Assembly (NCBI GenBank): GCA_958405195.1
Contig: CATYDM010000002.1
Location: 62,001-126,000 of the forward strand
Source: an uncultured Collinsella sp.
GTDB taxonomy: Bacteria; Actinomycetota; Coriobacteriia; Coriobacteriales; Coriobacteriaceae
Direction: 5' to 3'
DNA length: 64,000 nucleotides
The notes beneath the pieces were generated by a model. That model saw nothing but the letters and a program-made list of their open reading frames with translations, had not been told where the DNA came from and searched no databases. The number at the start of each line of letters is the position of its first letter. The first letter of the stretch is position 1. Shown here one piece after another: positions 50,068 to 58,467 of the stretch. Position numbers and translations under genes: made by a program.

Positions 50068-50790
50068 ATGAATGTAGAAACTGCGCAGCGGCTCGCCGAC
50101 CTTCGCCGCAGCAAGGGCTTTAGCCAAGAAGGGCTGGCGCGAAAGCTGGGGCTGTCGCGCCAGGCGGTCAGTAAATGGGAGCGTGCGGAGAGCTCGCCCG
50201 ATACCGAGAACCTGATCTCGCTCGCCAAGCTCTATGGTGTGAGTCTGGACGAGCTGCTCAATCCGAGCGATGAGATTGAGGACGATATCGAGTTTGAGAA
50301 CGAGGACCGCGCCCGTCAGCGCGAGGCCGAGGCGGCAGAGCGCGCCCGCACCCATGAGGCGGCGGCGCGCGCCACCGAGGCGGCAACGCAGGCAAGTGAC
50401 GCGGCAGCCAAGGCGGCGCAGGCGGCAAGCTGGAGTGCGCAGGCTGCCAATGCGGCGACGGCTCAGGTGACGGGTACCGGTGCGGCTGGTCCGACTCCGG
50501 TGAAGGGTCCGTTCCAGTCATTCCCGTATTGGGCCGTGTGCTGGCTGCTGTTCTTTTTACTGATGTTCCTGTTTGGTGCCGGCCCCTTTGCTGCGCTGAT
50601 CTTCTTCACGATTCCCATCTATCACTGGGTGGCGCGTGCACTCGATGGCGATTGGGCGCGCGGGGATATTCAGGTTGGTCCGGCACCGGTGGCGGTCAGG
50701 GCCCAGGGGAAGGATACTTCTGCGGAACCTGATGCTGACGTGGCTACCGCGGCCACCGCTGAGCCATGTGCCAAAGAAGGTGACGAATGA
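50068..50790 (+). CDS. XRE-family HTH regulator with C-terminal membrane segments
   Basis: 240 residues. Residues 1-65 are a Cro/C1-type HTH (NVETAQRLADLRRSKGFSQEGLARKLGLSRQAVSKWERAESSPD). A long Ala/Arg/Glu-rich helical linker (about 75-135) follows, then two hydrophobic segments (YWAVCWLLFFLLMFLFGAG and FAALIFFTIPIYHW, about 155-190) and an acidic tail. The HTH would therefore be tethered to the membrane. AGGAGG precedes the ATG. Its stop overlaps the DUF4097 start by four bases, so translation is coupled. Confidence 0.9.
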   Translation: MNVETAQRLADLRRSKGFSQEGLARKLGLSRQAVSKWERAESSPDTENLISLAKLYGVSLDELLNPSDEIEDDIEFENEDRARQREAEAAERARTHEAAARATEAATQASDAAAKAAQAASWSAQAANAATAQVTGTGAAGPTPVKGPFQSFPYWAVCWLLFFLLMFLFGAGPFAALIFFTIPIYHWVARALDGDWARGDIQVGPAPVAVRAQGKDTSAEPDADVATAATAEPCAKEGDE

Positions 50791-51689
50791 TGAAGCTTTC
50801 GCATGAATCCAAGCTGCGCCTGGGCGTCGGCATCGGAGCGTTTGTACTGATTATCTGGCTTGTTTTTGGCGTTTCGCGGACTTTGATTCATTTTGATGGC
50901 CCGTGGGATCTCGACGATGTTATACCCGGCTTGTCCGGTATGGACAATGTGGTTGATGACGACGATTTTATGAACGATGGCGGTAACTATTCCGCTCGGC
51001 CTCAGCAGCTTTCGTGTACGACCTTTGATGCCGATGAGTTTCGCTACCTCGATTTCGATATCGATGCGGCTACGGTGGACGTCAAGGTTATTGATGGTAA
51101 CAAGGCTCGCGTTATCGAGCGGGGACGCGTTGCCAATGGTATGGATGCCTCCAAGGCCGCGACGCAGAACATCGCATCCGTCGAGGACTCGACGCTCAAG
51201 GTTTCCCAGTTTGGAAGTGATGACGGTAAGGCAATCGATCGCTCAGTTACGGTCGAGCTGCCGCGCCGTGTTGCCGAACATCTGAAGGGAGTCAACGCGC
51301 ACGTGGGCTCGGGTGATCTGCAGATTGCCGGTGTCACCTGTGATGGTTTCGACCTTTTCCTGGGTGCGGGAGATGTAGAGTTTGCGGGCAGCGTGACTGA
51401 TGCGCTCAGTGCTGAGGTCGGTTCGGGCGATGTGACGTTCGAGCTCTACCAGGCCCCCGCGAAGTCGATGGACGTGAGTGTGGACTCGGGCGATGTGGAG
51501 ATGATGGTTCCGAACTCGACGGGCTTTAAGGCGAGCCTTACCTTGGGCAGCGGCGACTTCGAGAGCGATTTCCTTCCGCTTGGCTACGACGGCGAGACCA
51601 TTTTGAATCTTGAATTCGATAACGGCGATAAGTCTGCTACGTATCGTTTTGAGGTCGGTTCGGGCGACATGTCATTTGATTCAGAGTGA
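50787..51689 (+). CDS. DUF4097-family membrane-anchored protein
   Basis: 300 residues. One N-terminal membrane helix (LGVGIGAFVLIIWLVFGV) anchors an exported beta-rich domain with the DUF4097 repeat (VGSGDLQIAGV, LGAGDVEFAGS, VGSGDVTFELY, VDSGDVEMMV, LGSGDFESDF, VGSGDMSFDS), i.e. six G-S-G-D turns of a beta-solenoid. Such proteins are often paired with membrane-bound or PspC-like regulators and may sense envelope stress; here the partner is the tethered HTH regulator. The terminator at 51737-51768 closes the pair. Confidence 0.88.
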   Translation: MMKLSHESKLRLGVGIGAFVLIIWLVFGVSRTLIHFDGPWDLDDVIPGLSGMDNVVDDDDFMNDGGNYSARPQQLSCTTFDADEFRYLDFDIDAATVDVKVIDGNKARVIERGRVANGMDASKAATQNIASVEDSTLKVSQFGSDDGKAIDRSVTVELPRRVAEHLKGVNAHVGSGDLQIAGVTCDGFDLFLGAGDVEFAGSVTDALSAEVGSGDVTFELYQAPAKSMDVSVDSGDVEMMVPNSTGFKASLTLGSGDFESDFLPLGYDGETILNLEFDNGDKSATYRFEVGSGDMSFDSE

Positions 51690-51736
51690 CGGGCGGTTAT
51701 CGAAGACTTATATACCATAGCTGCGCTGTTTGATGG

Positions 51737-51768
51737 AGGCGCCGGAGCCGTGACGGGCTCCGGCGCCT
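51737..51768 (+). terminator. Terminator of the HTH-DUF4097 operon
   Basis: Perfect 13-bp stem aggcgccggagcc / ggctccggcgcct with a 6-base loop, then ttgccttt. Confidence 0.88.
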
Positions 51769-51787
51769 TTGCCTTTACAATGGGGTC

Positions 51788-53695
51788 ATGGAACAGATTA
51801 TCTTGAACATACTCGAGGCTCTGCGTCGCGGCGAGACCGTGGACGACAAAGCGCTCGTCAAACTGATACATGCCGAGGCGCGCCGTGAGGGTGCCGACAA
51901 ACGCGATTTGGCCAAGCGCCGTCTGCTGCCGTTCTACCAGCGGGTAAAACGTGAGGAGCCGGCTCGTTGGGCTGGGTGGAATGTCGATGCCGAGCTGGAA
52001 CGTCGACTGCTGCAGGTGCTGCGTATGAAGCCTCGTCGCACGGCTTCGGGCGTGGCGACCATTACCGTTATCACCAAGCCCTGGCCATGCTCGGGCGATT
52101 GCCTGTTTTGTCCCAACGATCTGCGCATGCCCAAAAGCTACCTGCACGCCGAGCCGGCGTGCGCCCGTGCGGAGCAAAATTGCTTTGACCCGTATCTGCA
52201 GGTGAGCGCTCGTCTGACCGCGCTTTCGCAGATGGGGCACGCAACCGATAAGATTGAGCTCATCGTGCTCGGTGGCACCTGGAGCGACTATCCGCAAGGG
52301 TATCAGACGTGGTTTATGTCGGAGCTTTTCCGTGCGCTCAATGACGATGCCGTCGCCGGCGTGGCGGCCAACCCCATGCTGGCGCGTCCGGGCATCAGCC
52401 GTGCCGAGGCGGGGCGCCTGCTCGATGACGCTCCCGCCGATGCGCTGCCGCCGGTGGTAACAGAGCGCCGCGAGCGCTATCGGGTTGCCGGCATTGCGAC
52501 AGACAAGGCTGAGCTTGCTGCTGGCGTTGCCGACGAGCAGGAGCGTGTGGATGCTGCCGTGGGCGGCTACAACCGCGCGGTGCGTCGTCTGTACGGCCCT
52601 GGTACGCCGTGGGGTGAGGTTGCCGAGTGGCAGACAGCAACGATGGAGGAGCTTGAGCGTCAGCAGCGCATCAACGAGACGGCGAAGCATCGCGTGGTGG
52701 GGCTCGTTATCGAGACGCGCCCCGATGCCGTGACGCCGCAGACCCTCACGCTTATCCGCTGCCTGGGCTGCACCAAGATCCAGATGGGTATTCAGAGTCT
52801 CGACCAACATTTGCTCGATATCAACGAGCGTCGTATTTTGGTGGCGCAGATCGAGCGGGCGTTTTCGCTTGCGCGCCTGTTTGGCTTTAAGATCCACGCG
52901 CATTTTATGCTCAACTTGCTGGGCGCCACGCCCGAGGGGGACAAGCGCGACTACGAACGCTTTATGACCGAAGGGGCCTTTATGCCCGACGAGGTCAAGG
53001 TTTACCCGTGTGCGCTCATCGAGGGCTCGCGTCTGGTGGGCTGCTACGAGCGCGGTGAGTGGCGTCCCTATACTGAGGAAGAGCTGCTCGATGTGCTGGC
53101 CGACGACATCGTGGTGACGCCGGCGTTCTGCCGCATCAGTCGCATGATCCGTGACTTTAGTTCCGACGACATCATGGTGGGCAACAAGAAACCCAACCTG
53201 CGTCAGCTCGTCGAAAACCGCTTGGCCGCTCGGGGTGACGGTGCGACGGTGCGCGAGATTCGCTATCGCGAGATCAGCACGGCGGGTGCCGACTTGGATG
53301 AGCTATCTCTTGATGAGGAGGTGGCGTACGAGACGCCGGTGACGCACGAGCGCTTTTTGCAGTGGGTGACGCCGCAGGGCAAGATCGCGGGCTTTTTGCG
53401 GTTGTCGCTGCCCGACCATTCGTTTGTTGCCGCGCATGCGGACGAGTTGCTGACGATGCCGGACGAGGCGATGATTCGCGAGGTACACGTGTATGGCATG
53501 GCGGCGCGCGTGGGGTATCAAGGCCAGGCAGCCCAGCACCATGGGTTGGGGCGTCTGCTCGTAGAGCGTGCGTGCGAGATTGCCCGGGATGCGGGTTATA
53601 CGCGCATCAACGTGATCAGCGCGATTGGTACGCGCGAGTACTATCGCCATTTGGGTTTTTACGATCATGGACTCTATCTGCAAAAGGAGCTCTAG
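51788..53695 (+). CDS. Elp3-like tRNA uridine-34 acetyltransferase/radical SAM protein
   Basis: A 635-residue homologue of eukaryotic and archaeal Elp3, which acetylates wobble uridine to start cm5U-type modification. Radical SAM cysteines are CSGDCLFC (residues about 99-106), followed by the conserved LGGTWSDYPQGYQTWF, GLVIETRPD, LRCLGCTKIQMGIQS and KPNLRQLVE segments. The C-terminal GNAT acetyltransferase domain (about 540-635) has REVHVYGMAARVG…AQHHGLGRLLVERACEIARDAGY and YYRHLGFYDHGLYLQKEL. An insertion of about 130 residues (430-530 bases into the domain) lies between the cysteine motif and the ETRPD strand. The next gene starts on the base after its stop. Confidence 0.92.
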   Translation: MEQIILNILEALRRGETVDDKALVKLIHAEARREGADKRDLAKRRLLPFYQRVKREEPARWAGWNVDAELERRLLQVLRMKPRRTASGVATITVITKPWPCSGDCLFCPNDLRMPKSYLHAEPACARAEQNCFDPYLQVSARLTALSQMGHATDKIELIVLGGTWSDYPQGYQTWFMSELFRALNDDAVAGVAANPMLARPGISRAEAGRLLDDAPADALPPVVTERRERYRVAGIATDKAELAAGVADEQERVDAAVGGYNRAVRRLYGPGTPWGEVAEWQTATMEELERQQRINETAKHRVVGLVIETRPDAVTPQTLTLIRCLGCTKIQMGIQSLDQHLLDINERRILVAQIERAFSLARLFGFKIHAHFMLNLLGATPEGDKRDYERFMTEGAFMPDEVKVYPCALIEGSRLVGCYERGEWRPYTEEELLDVLADDIVVTPAFCRISRMIRDFSSDDIMVGNKKPNLRQLVENRLAARGDGATVREIRYREISTAGADLDELSLDEEVAYETPVTHERFLQWVTPQGKIAGFLRLSLPDHSFVAAHADELLTMPDEAMIREVHVYGMAARVGYQGQAAQHHGLGRLLVERACEIARDAGYTRINVISAIGTREYYRHLGFYDHGLYLQKEL

Positions 53696-54574
53696 ATGAA
53701 CAAGCCGAGTGTTTCTGCCGGCGTCGTTGCCGGCGTTGCTCTGGGAGCCGCGGCGCTTGGTGCGGCCGCTGTCGCTGTTCGTGCTGCCTGTCTGCAGGTT
53801 GCGCGAACCCGCAATGGGTTGGCGCGTGTGAAACGCGTGCACGATGGGGACGGCGATGAGATTCGCGTGTTGGTGCAAGGCGGCGTCTACCAAAGCGCAA
53901 GCTACGTTGGTGAGCGTTGGGCGGAGCCCGTCTTTGCGTACTATCGTGCGTTTGACGACGTGTTTGAGTCCGAGGATGCGATGCGCGATGCTTATGGTCA
54001 CGGCATCAACCGCATGCTTGTGCTGGGTGGCGGCGGGTTTGCCTATCCCAAGTTCGCGCTGATGTCGCACGAGGGCTTGCGCATGGACGTCATCGAGTAT
54101 GACGGAGAGATTACGCGCCTGGCGCGCCGCTGGTTCTACCTAGACGAGCTGGAGCGCGCGGCGGGCGATCGCCTGCGGGTGATAACCGCTGAGGCTCGCT
54201 CGTATTTGGGTGTGACGAGCGTGGGCCATCGTCGCTACGACGTGGTCGTGAGCGATTGCTTTGGCGGTGCCGAGCCCGTACGCGAGCTGGCGACGGTTGA
54301 GGCGTTGCGTTTGGTGCGAGGCAGCCTGAACCCCGGGGGTATCTACGTTGCCAATATCGTGAGTGCAAACGAGGGGAGCGATGTGACGTTCCTGCGCGAC
54401 TGTGCCGCCACGGCGCTTGAGGTGTTCGACCATGCTTGGGTGGTCCCCTGTGGCGATGCAGAGTTCGGCGGCGAGGAGAATTATCTGCTCATCGCCAGCG
54501 ACGGCGACTACGCCTTTGCCGAAGCTGTGCCCTTCGACACCGACTTCCTCGGTACCGTCCTTCACGACAAGTAA
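53696..54574 (+). CDS. Spermidine synthase-like protein, membrane-anchored
   Basis: 292 residues. An N-terminal hydrophobic segment (VVAGVALGAAALGAAAVAVRAA) suggests a membrane anchor, followed by a Rossmann-fold domain resembling polyamine synthases: MLVLGGGGFAYPKFALM (the family's GGGxG), MDVIEYDGEI (conserved Asp/Glu of the second strand), and YDVVVSDCFGG (catalytic-strand DxF). The tetraperipheral YYHE-like loop is not seen, so the substrate may differ from putrescine. It is joined directly to the Elp3 gene (no spacer), hence coupled translation. Confidence 0.82.
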   Translation: MNKPSVSAGVVAGVALGAAALGAAAVAVRAACLQVARTRNGLARVKRVHDGDGDEIRVLVQGGVYQSASYVGERWAEPVFAYYRAFDDVFESEDAMRDAYGHGINRMLVLGGGGFAYPKFALMSHEGLRMDVIEYDGEITRLARRWFYLDELERAAGDRLRVITAEARSYLGVTSVGHRRYDVVVSDCFGGAEPVRELATVEALRLVRGSLNPGGIYVANIVSANEGSDVTFLRDCAATALEVFDHAWVVPCGDAEFGGEENYLLIASDGDYAFAEAVPFDTDFLGTVLHDK

Positions 54575-54601
54575 GTCTCCCCGTCCCAAAAAAGACTGGT
54601 C

Positions 54602-57046
54602 TTAGGCGTGGTCGCGCCAGCTGAGGACGCGCTGCTTCATACCCTCGATGTCGAGCACGCCTTCGGCAAAGCCTTTGCGCACGAGCTCTTCGGGAACAAA
54701 CTCGTCGTAGCGGTCAAAGTAAGGCACCTCGCCGGGATAGACGAGCTCGATGGGATCGAAGTCCTTCTCGGCCTCGGCGGCGAGCACCTCAAAGAGCGTC
54801 TCCTCGTCGGCCTTCATCTTAAACTGCATAAAGTACGGACGTGACGGGTCGAGTCCGCGAAGGCCCAGTTCAGCGGCACACTTAATCTTGAGCATGCGCT
54901 CGAGCGCCAAAAAGGCGTAGCTGCCCAGCCAGGGGAAGAGCACCCAGGTGTCGCCACCCAGGTTGATGAGCGGCTTAGTTCCCGCGCCCGAAAGCTTGGC
55001 CGTATGACGAGCCTGCGCTAAGCGGGCCCGTGCGTTACCCATGAGGTACGGATATGTCGCGTGCTCGTTGAGCGCCTTGCGCATGCGCTCGAGTACGTGT
55101 GTATTGATGTCGCCGGGGCAGTCGCCAAAGTAGGCCGGTACCCGGCCCTTGACCTGCGTGGCAAAGACAGTGTGACGCTTCCAGTCCACTTCCTCGACAA
55201 TCCAGCAGTGTCCGGCGATGGCGATGCGCTCACCGGGCGGGGGCGGATTAACAATCGTGCCCAGCTCGGCCGATTCGCTGCGAACGGTGAACTCCTCGTT
55301 TTCCTGGAACACAGCGTAGAACTTAAAGTTGTTGATGATGCGCTCGCCCGCGAGACCCACGATGAGCCCGCCACCTTCGGTGACCTGGATATGGTCGATC
55401 TTAATGAGGTGACGTAGCAGCACACGGTAATCGTCTGCCGAGACACGGTGGAAATAACTGAGCGTGAGCACGCGCTGGGCTAGTTCGGCCGGCGTGAGCT
55501 CGCCGGTGCTGGCAAGGGTCGACATAGTCTGGTGATAGAGCAGGCTGTAGGGGAGTCGATCGAGCTCGGGCGGCTCGACCCACTTTTCCTCGCGATAGAG
55601 TTGTACGAGCGCGATACCCTGCAGGAGCTTCCAGGGAATGGTTTCGGGCATCATCGTGCGCGGCTCGGGTTCTTCCTCGCGCATGACAAACCACATCTCG
55701 GGCGGAAGGTCGCGACGGCCTGTGCGCCCCATGCGCTGCAAAAAGGAGCTGACGGTAAACGGCGCGTCAATCTGGAAGGCGCGCTCCAGGCGGCCGATAT
55801 CGATACCGAGCTCCAGCGTAGAGGTGGTGACGGTTGTCTGCGCCTGCTCCTCGTCGCGCATGAGCTCCTCGGCCGTCTCGCGCAGCGATGCCGAAAGATT
55901 GCCGTGATGGATGAGAAAGCGGTCGGGCTCGTGTCGACTTTCGCAGTAGCTGCGCAGCATGGAGCACACGGCCTCTGCCTCCTCGCGCGAGTTGGCAAAG
56001 ACCAGGCACTTGCGGCCGCGCGTATGCTCAAAGATATAGCCCATACCGGGGTCGGCGTTGTCGGGCGCCGTGTCGGTGGGGTTGAGAAGCGCCTGCTCGG
56101 TCGCTCGTGGGATGTCGACTTCGCCCTCGGGGGCCGAGGAAGTTCGGCGGTCCTTGGGTGCGGCCTTGCCCCGTGCCCGCTCACGACGTTGACGGCGCTC
56201 CTCTTGTGTGAGCTGTCCGCTGTGACGCATGTCTTGGGCGCCGGCGGGCAGTGCCGCTGGTGCCGCTGCCTCAATGCGCTCGCATGCGAGCACCTCAGCT
56301 TCCTGCGGACCTGTGCTCGCGAATCCTCGCTGCTGCGCCTGGGGACCCGAGTTGTAGAAGTGCTCCATGGAGATGCGCCACACGCGGCGCGGCTCCTCAA
56401 AACGGGGGATGACGCAGTTGCGTCCCGTCCCCTGCGACAGGAAGGCGCCCGTGCGCTCGGGGTCGCCGATGGTTGCCGACAGACCGATGCGGCGGGGCTG
56501 CACGCCTGCCATGCGCGAGAGCCGCTCGATAAGGCAGAGCGTCTGCCCGCCGCGGTCGCCGCGCATGAGCGAATGGACTTCGTCGATAACCACATAGCGC
56601 AGGTCGCAGAATATACGAGGGATCGCCATGTGCTTATGGATCAGGAGCGCCTCGAGTGACTCGGGCGTAATCTGCAAGATGCCGCTCGGTTTTTTGATGA
56701 GCTTAGCCTTGTGCGACTGCGAGACATCGCCATGCCAGTGCCAGACAGGGATATCGGCTTCTTCGCACAGATCGTTGAGGCGGACGAATTGGTCATTGAT
56801 GAGCGCCTTGAGGGGGCCAATGTAGAGGGCGCCCACGCTTGCGGGCGGCCTCTCCCAAAACTCGGTCAGGATGGGAAAAAAGGCTGCCTCGGTTTTGCCG
56901 GAAGCCGTGGATGCCGTCAGGAGCACATTGTCCTGCGTGTTAAAGATGGCATCTGCCGCCGCAACCTGGATAGAGCGCAAGCTCTCCCAATCGTGGGAGT
57001 AGATGAAGTCTTGGATAAACGGGGCGTAGCGGTCAAAGGCGTTCAC
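54602..57046 (-). CDS. sngC: DEAD/DEAH-box helicase, Shango SngC-like
   Basis: An 814-residue SF2 helicase of the Lhr/BrxHI group. Motif I TASTASGKTEAAFFP, motif Ib/PQ region VGALYIGPLKALINDQ, motif II VIDEVHSLMRGDRGGQ (DEVH), motif III GLSATIGDP, motif V TTSTLELGIDIG and motif VI LQRMGRTGRRD are intact; the C-terminal 350 residues are Lhr-core-like. A charged linker with KAAPKDRRTSS (about residues 280-330) splits the two RecA lobes. The GTG start at 57046 follows GAGGAGG; the listed longer frame (57088) has no site. Last gene of the locus. Helicase role in phage-DNA handling is inferred from the Shango family. Confidence 0.85.
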   Translation of the reverse strand: MNAFDRYAPFIQDFIYSHDWESLRSIQVAAADAIFNTQDNVLLTASTASGKTEAAFFPILTEFWERPPASVGALYIGPLKALINDQFVRLNDLCEEADIPVWHWHGDVSQSHKAKLIKKPSGILQITPESLEALLIHKHMAIPRIFCDLRYVVIDEVHSLMRGDRGGQTLCLIERLSRMAGVQPRRIGLSATIGDPERTGAFLSQGTGRNCVIPRFEEPRRVWRISMEHFYNSGPQAQQRGFASTGPQEAEVLACERIEAAAPAALPAGAQDMRHSGQLTQEERRQRRERARGKAAPKDRRTSSAPEGEVDIPRATEQALLNPTDTAPDNADPGMGYIFEHTRGRKCLVFANSREEAEAVCSMLRSYCESRHEPDRFLIHHGNLSASLRETAEELMRDEEQAQTTVTTSTLELGIDIGRLERAFQIDAPFTVSSFLQRMGRTGRRDLPPEMWFVMREEEPEPRTMMPETIPWKLLQGIALVQLYREEKWVEPPELDRLPYSLLYHQTMSTLASTGELTPAELAQRVLTLSYFHRVSADDYRVLLRHLIKIDHIQVTEGGGLIVGLAGERIINNFKFYAVFQENEEFTVRSESAELGTIVNPPPPGERIAIAGHCWIVEEVDWKRHTVFATQVKGRVPAYFGDCPGDINTHVLERMRKALNEHATYPYLMGNARARLAQARHTAKLSGAGTKPLINLGGDTWVLFPWLGSYAFLALERMLKIKCAAELGLRGLDPSRPYFMQFKMKADEETLFEVLAAEAEKDFDPIELVYPGEVPYFDRYDEFVPEELVRKGFAEGVLDIEGMKQRVLSWRDHA

Positions 57047-57127
57047 GGGGCCTCCTCTCAAAAACGAATCTCTTAACGCGGCTGGCAACGGCTTGCTGCA
57101 TTACAGTCTCAACGTTCGCCCAGATAA

Positions 57128-57164
57128 AACCTGCCAAAATAAACCTGTCCCTTTTTGGCAGGTT
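57128..57164. repeat. Family A palindromic element, copy 5
   Basis: Perfect 12-bp arms aacctgccaaaa and ttttggcaggtt; the inner 33 bases are the reverse complement of copy 3. It lies between sngB and sngC. The TAA stop of sngB (57163-57165, minus strand) is at its edge, and sngC starts 82 bases further on, so the element separates two genes of one operon. Confidence 0.92.
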
Positions 57165-58467
57165 AGATGGTGAATTCGGCGAAGTTACGGTCGCCGCCTG
57201 CGGTGCCGGTGTCGCCTGTTGCTGCTGCCGACACCAGCGCGTCGCCGCCGACGCTTTGCAGCAGCTCGGCTACGTTGGCGTCGGGGTTCTGGCATAGGAT
57301 GTCGAGCAGCTCGATAAAGTCGCGAATGACTTCACGCGGCGTCAGATGTGTGTCGGCTCCCACACGACCGAACTCGATCTTGAGGAAGTCCACCAAGTCG
57401 TTCTCGGTAAGCGTGGGCGTCCAGCCAAAGTAGCCGGCGTGAATTTGCATGAGTTTTTCGATCAGCACCAGCAGCTCCTCGTAGGTGAGTGGCTGCAGAC
57501 GGATGATGGGCGCGAGCATGTCCTTAAGGTCCTCGCGTGCAAAGCGGCCTTGAGCGAGTCGGCTGCGCAGGGCCTCGTAGGAGAACACGCCGCGGCGGCG
57601 GTCTTCGATGGAGGTTGGCGTGCCGCCCATGATCATGCCCAGGTACTGCGCCTTGCCCTGGAGTGTGTCGTTGTACATGGTCAGGATCTTCTCGTAGTTG
57701 TACTGGCGCGTGATCGCGTTGGGAATCTTATACAGATTCACGAGCTCGTCGATGAGCACCAACATACCCTTGTAGCCGCTGCAGACCAAAAAACGCGCGA
57801 TGAGCTTAACGTAGTCGTACCAGTCGTCATCGCTGATGATGGTCGAGGAGCCCAGCTCGGCGCGAGCCTCGCTCTTGGTACGGTATTCGCCGCGGATCCA
57901 TTTGGTCACGCGGCTCATGGCTTCTTCGTCGCCCTCGGATACGGCCGTGCGATAGCGGCGGAGCATGCGGGTGAAGTCGAAGCCGTGGACCATTTCCTCG
58001 AGCGGGGCCAGTTGGGCATTGACGACCGACTCGTCGACGTCGGCGTACGAGGCGACCCAGCGATCAAGAATAAGGTTGAGCGCACCGCCCTCGGGGCGCG
58101 TCTTGGTCGATATATTGCGTATGAGCTCGCGGTAGGTGGCAAGGCCCTGCCCCTGCCCGCCCTGCAGACGGCGCTCGGGGGATAAGTCTGCATCGGCGAC
58201 GACGAATCCCTCGCCCATGGCATGCGTTCGGATGGTTTGGAGCAAAAAGCTCTTGCCGGCGCCGTAGCGACCGACCAGGAAGCGGAAGCTCGCCCCACCG
58301 TCGGCGATGAGACTCAGATCGGTGAGCAGGGCGCGGATCTCGACCTCGCGCCCTACGGTAATGTAGGGAAGGCCGATGCGCGGGACCACGCCGCCCTTGA
58401 GCGAGTTGAGAATGACGGCAGCGACGCGCTTGGGCACGCGGGGTGCTGCGGATGCGGTATCACTCAT
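57163..58467 (-). CDS. sngB: P-loop ATPase, BrxD-like (Shango SngB-like)
   Basis: A 434-residue DUF2791/BrxD-type ATPase. Walker A FLVGRYGAGKSFLLQTI (about residues 64-80), Walker B GMLVLIDELVNLYKI and an arginine-finger candidate in YEALRSRLAQGRF are visible; GVVPRIGLPYITVGREVEI is the family's N-terminal pattern. In Shango and BREX-type loci this ATPase partners a helicase. It overlaps the upstream TerB gene by eight bases and is separated from sngC by a family A repeat. Residues 415-434 are low-complexity (AAATGDTGTAGGD). Confidence 0.85.
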   Translation of the reverse strand: MSDTASAAPRVPKRVAAVILNSLKGGVVPRIGLPYITVGREVEIRALLTDLSLIADGGASFRFLVGRYGAGKSFLLQTIRTHAMGEGFVVADADLSPERRLQGGQGQGLATYRELIRNISTKTRPEGGALNLILDRWVASYADVDESVVNAQLAPLEEMVHGFDFTRMLRRYRTAVSEGDEEAMSRVTKWIRGEYRTKSEARAELGSSTIISDDDWYDYVKLIARFLVCSGYKGMLVLIDELVNLYKIPNAITRQYNYEKILTMYNDTLQGKAQYLGMIMGGTPTSIEDRRRGVFSYEALRSRLAQGRFAREDLKDMLAPIIRLQPLTYEELLVLIEKLMQIHAGYFGWTPTLTENDLVDFLKIEFGRVGADTHLTPREVIRDFIELLDILCQNPDANVAELLQSVGGDALVSAAATGDTGTAGGDRNFAEFTI

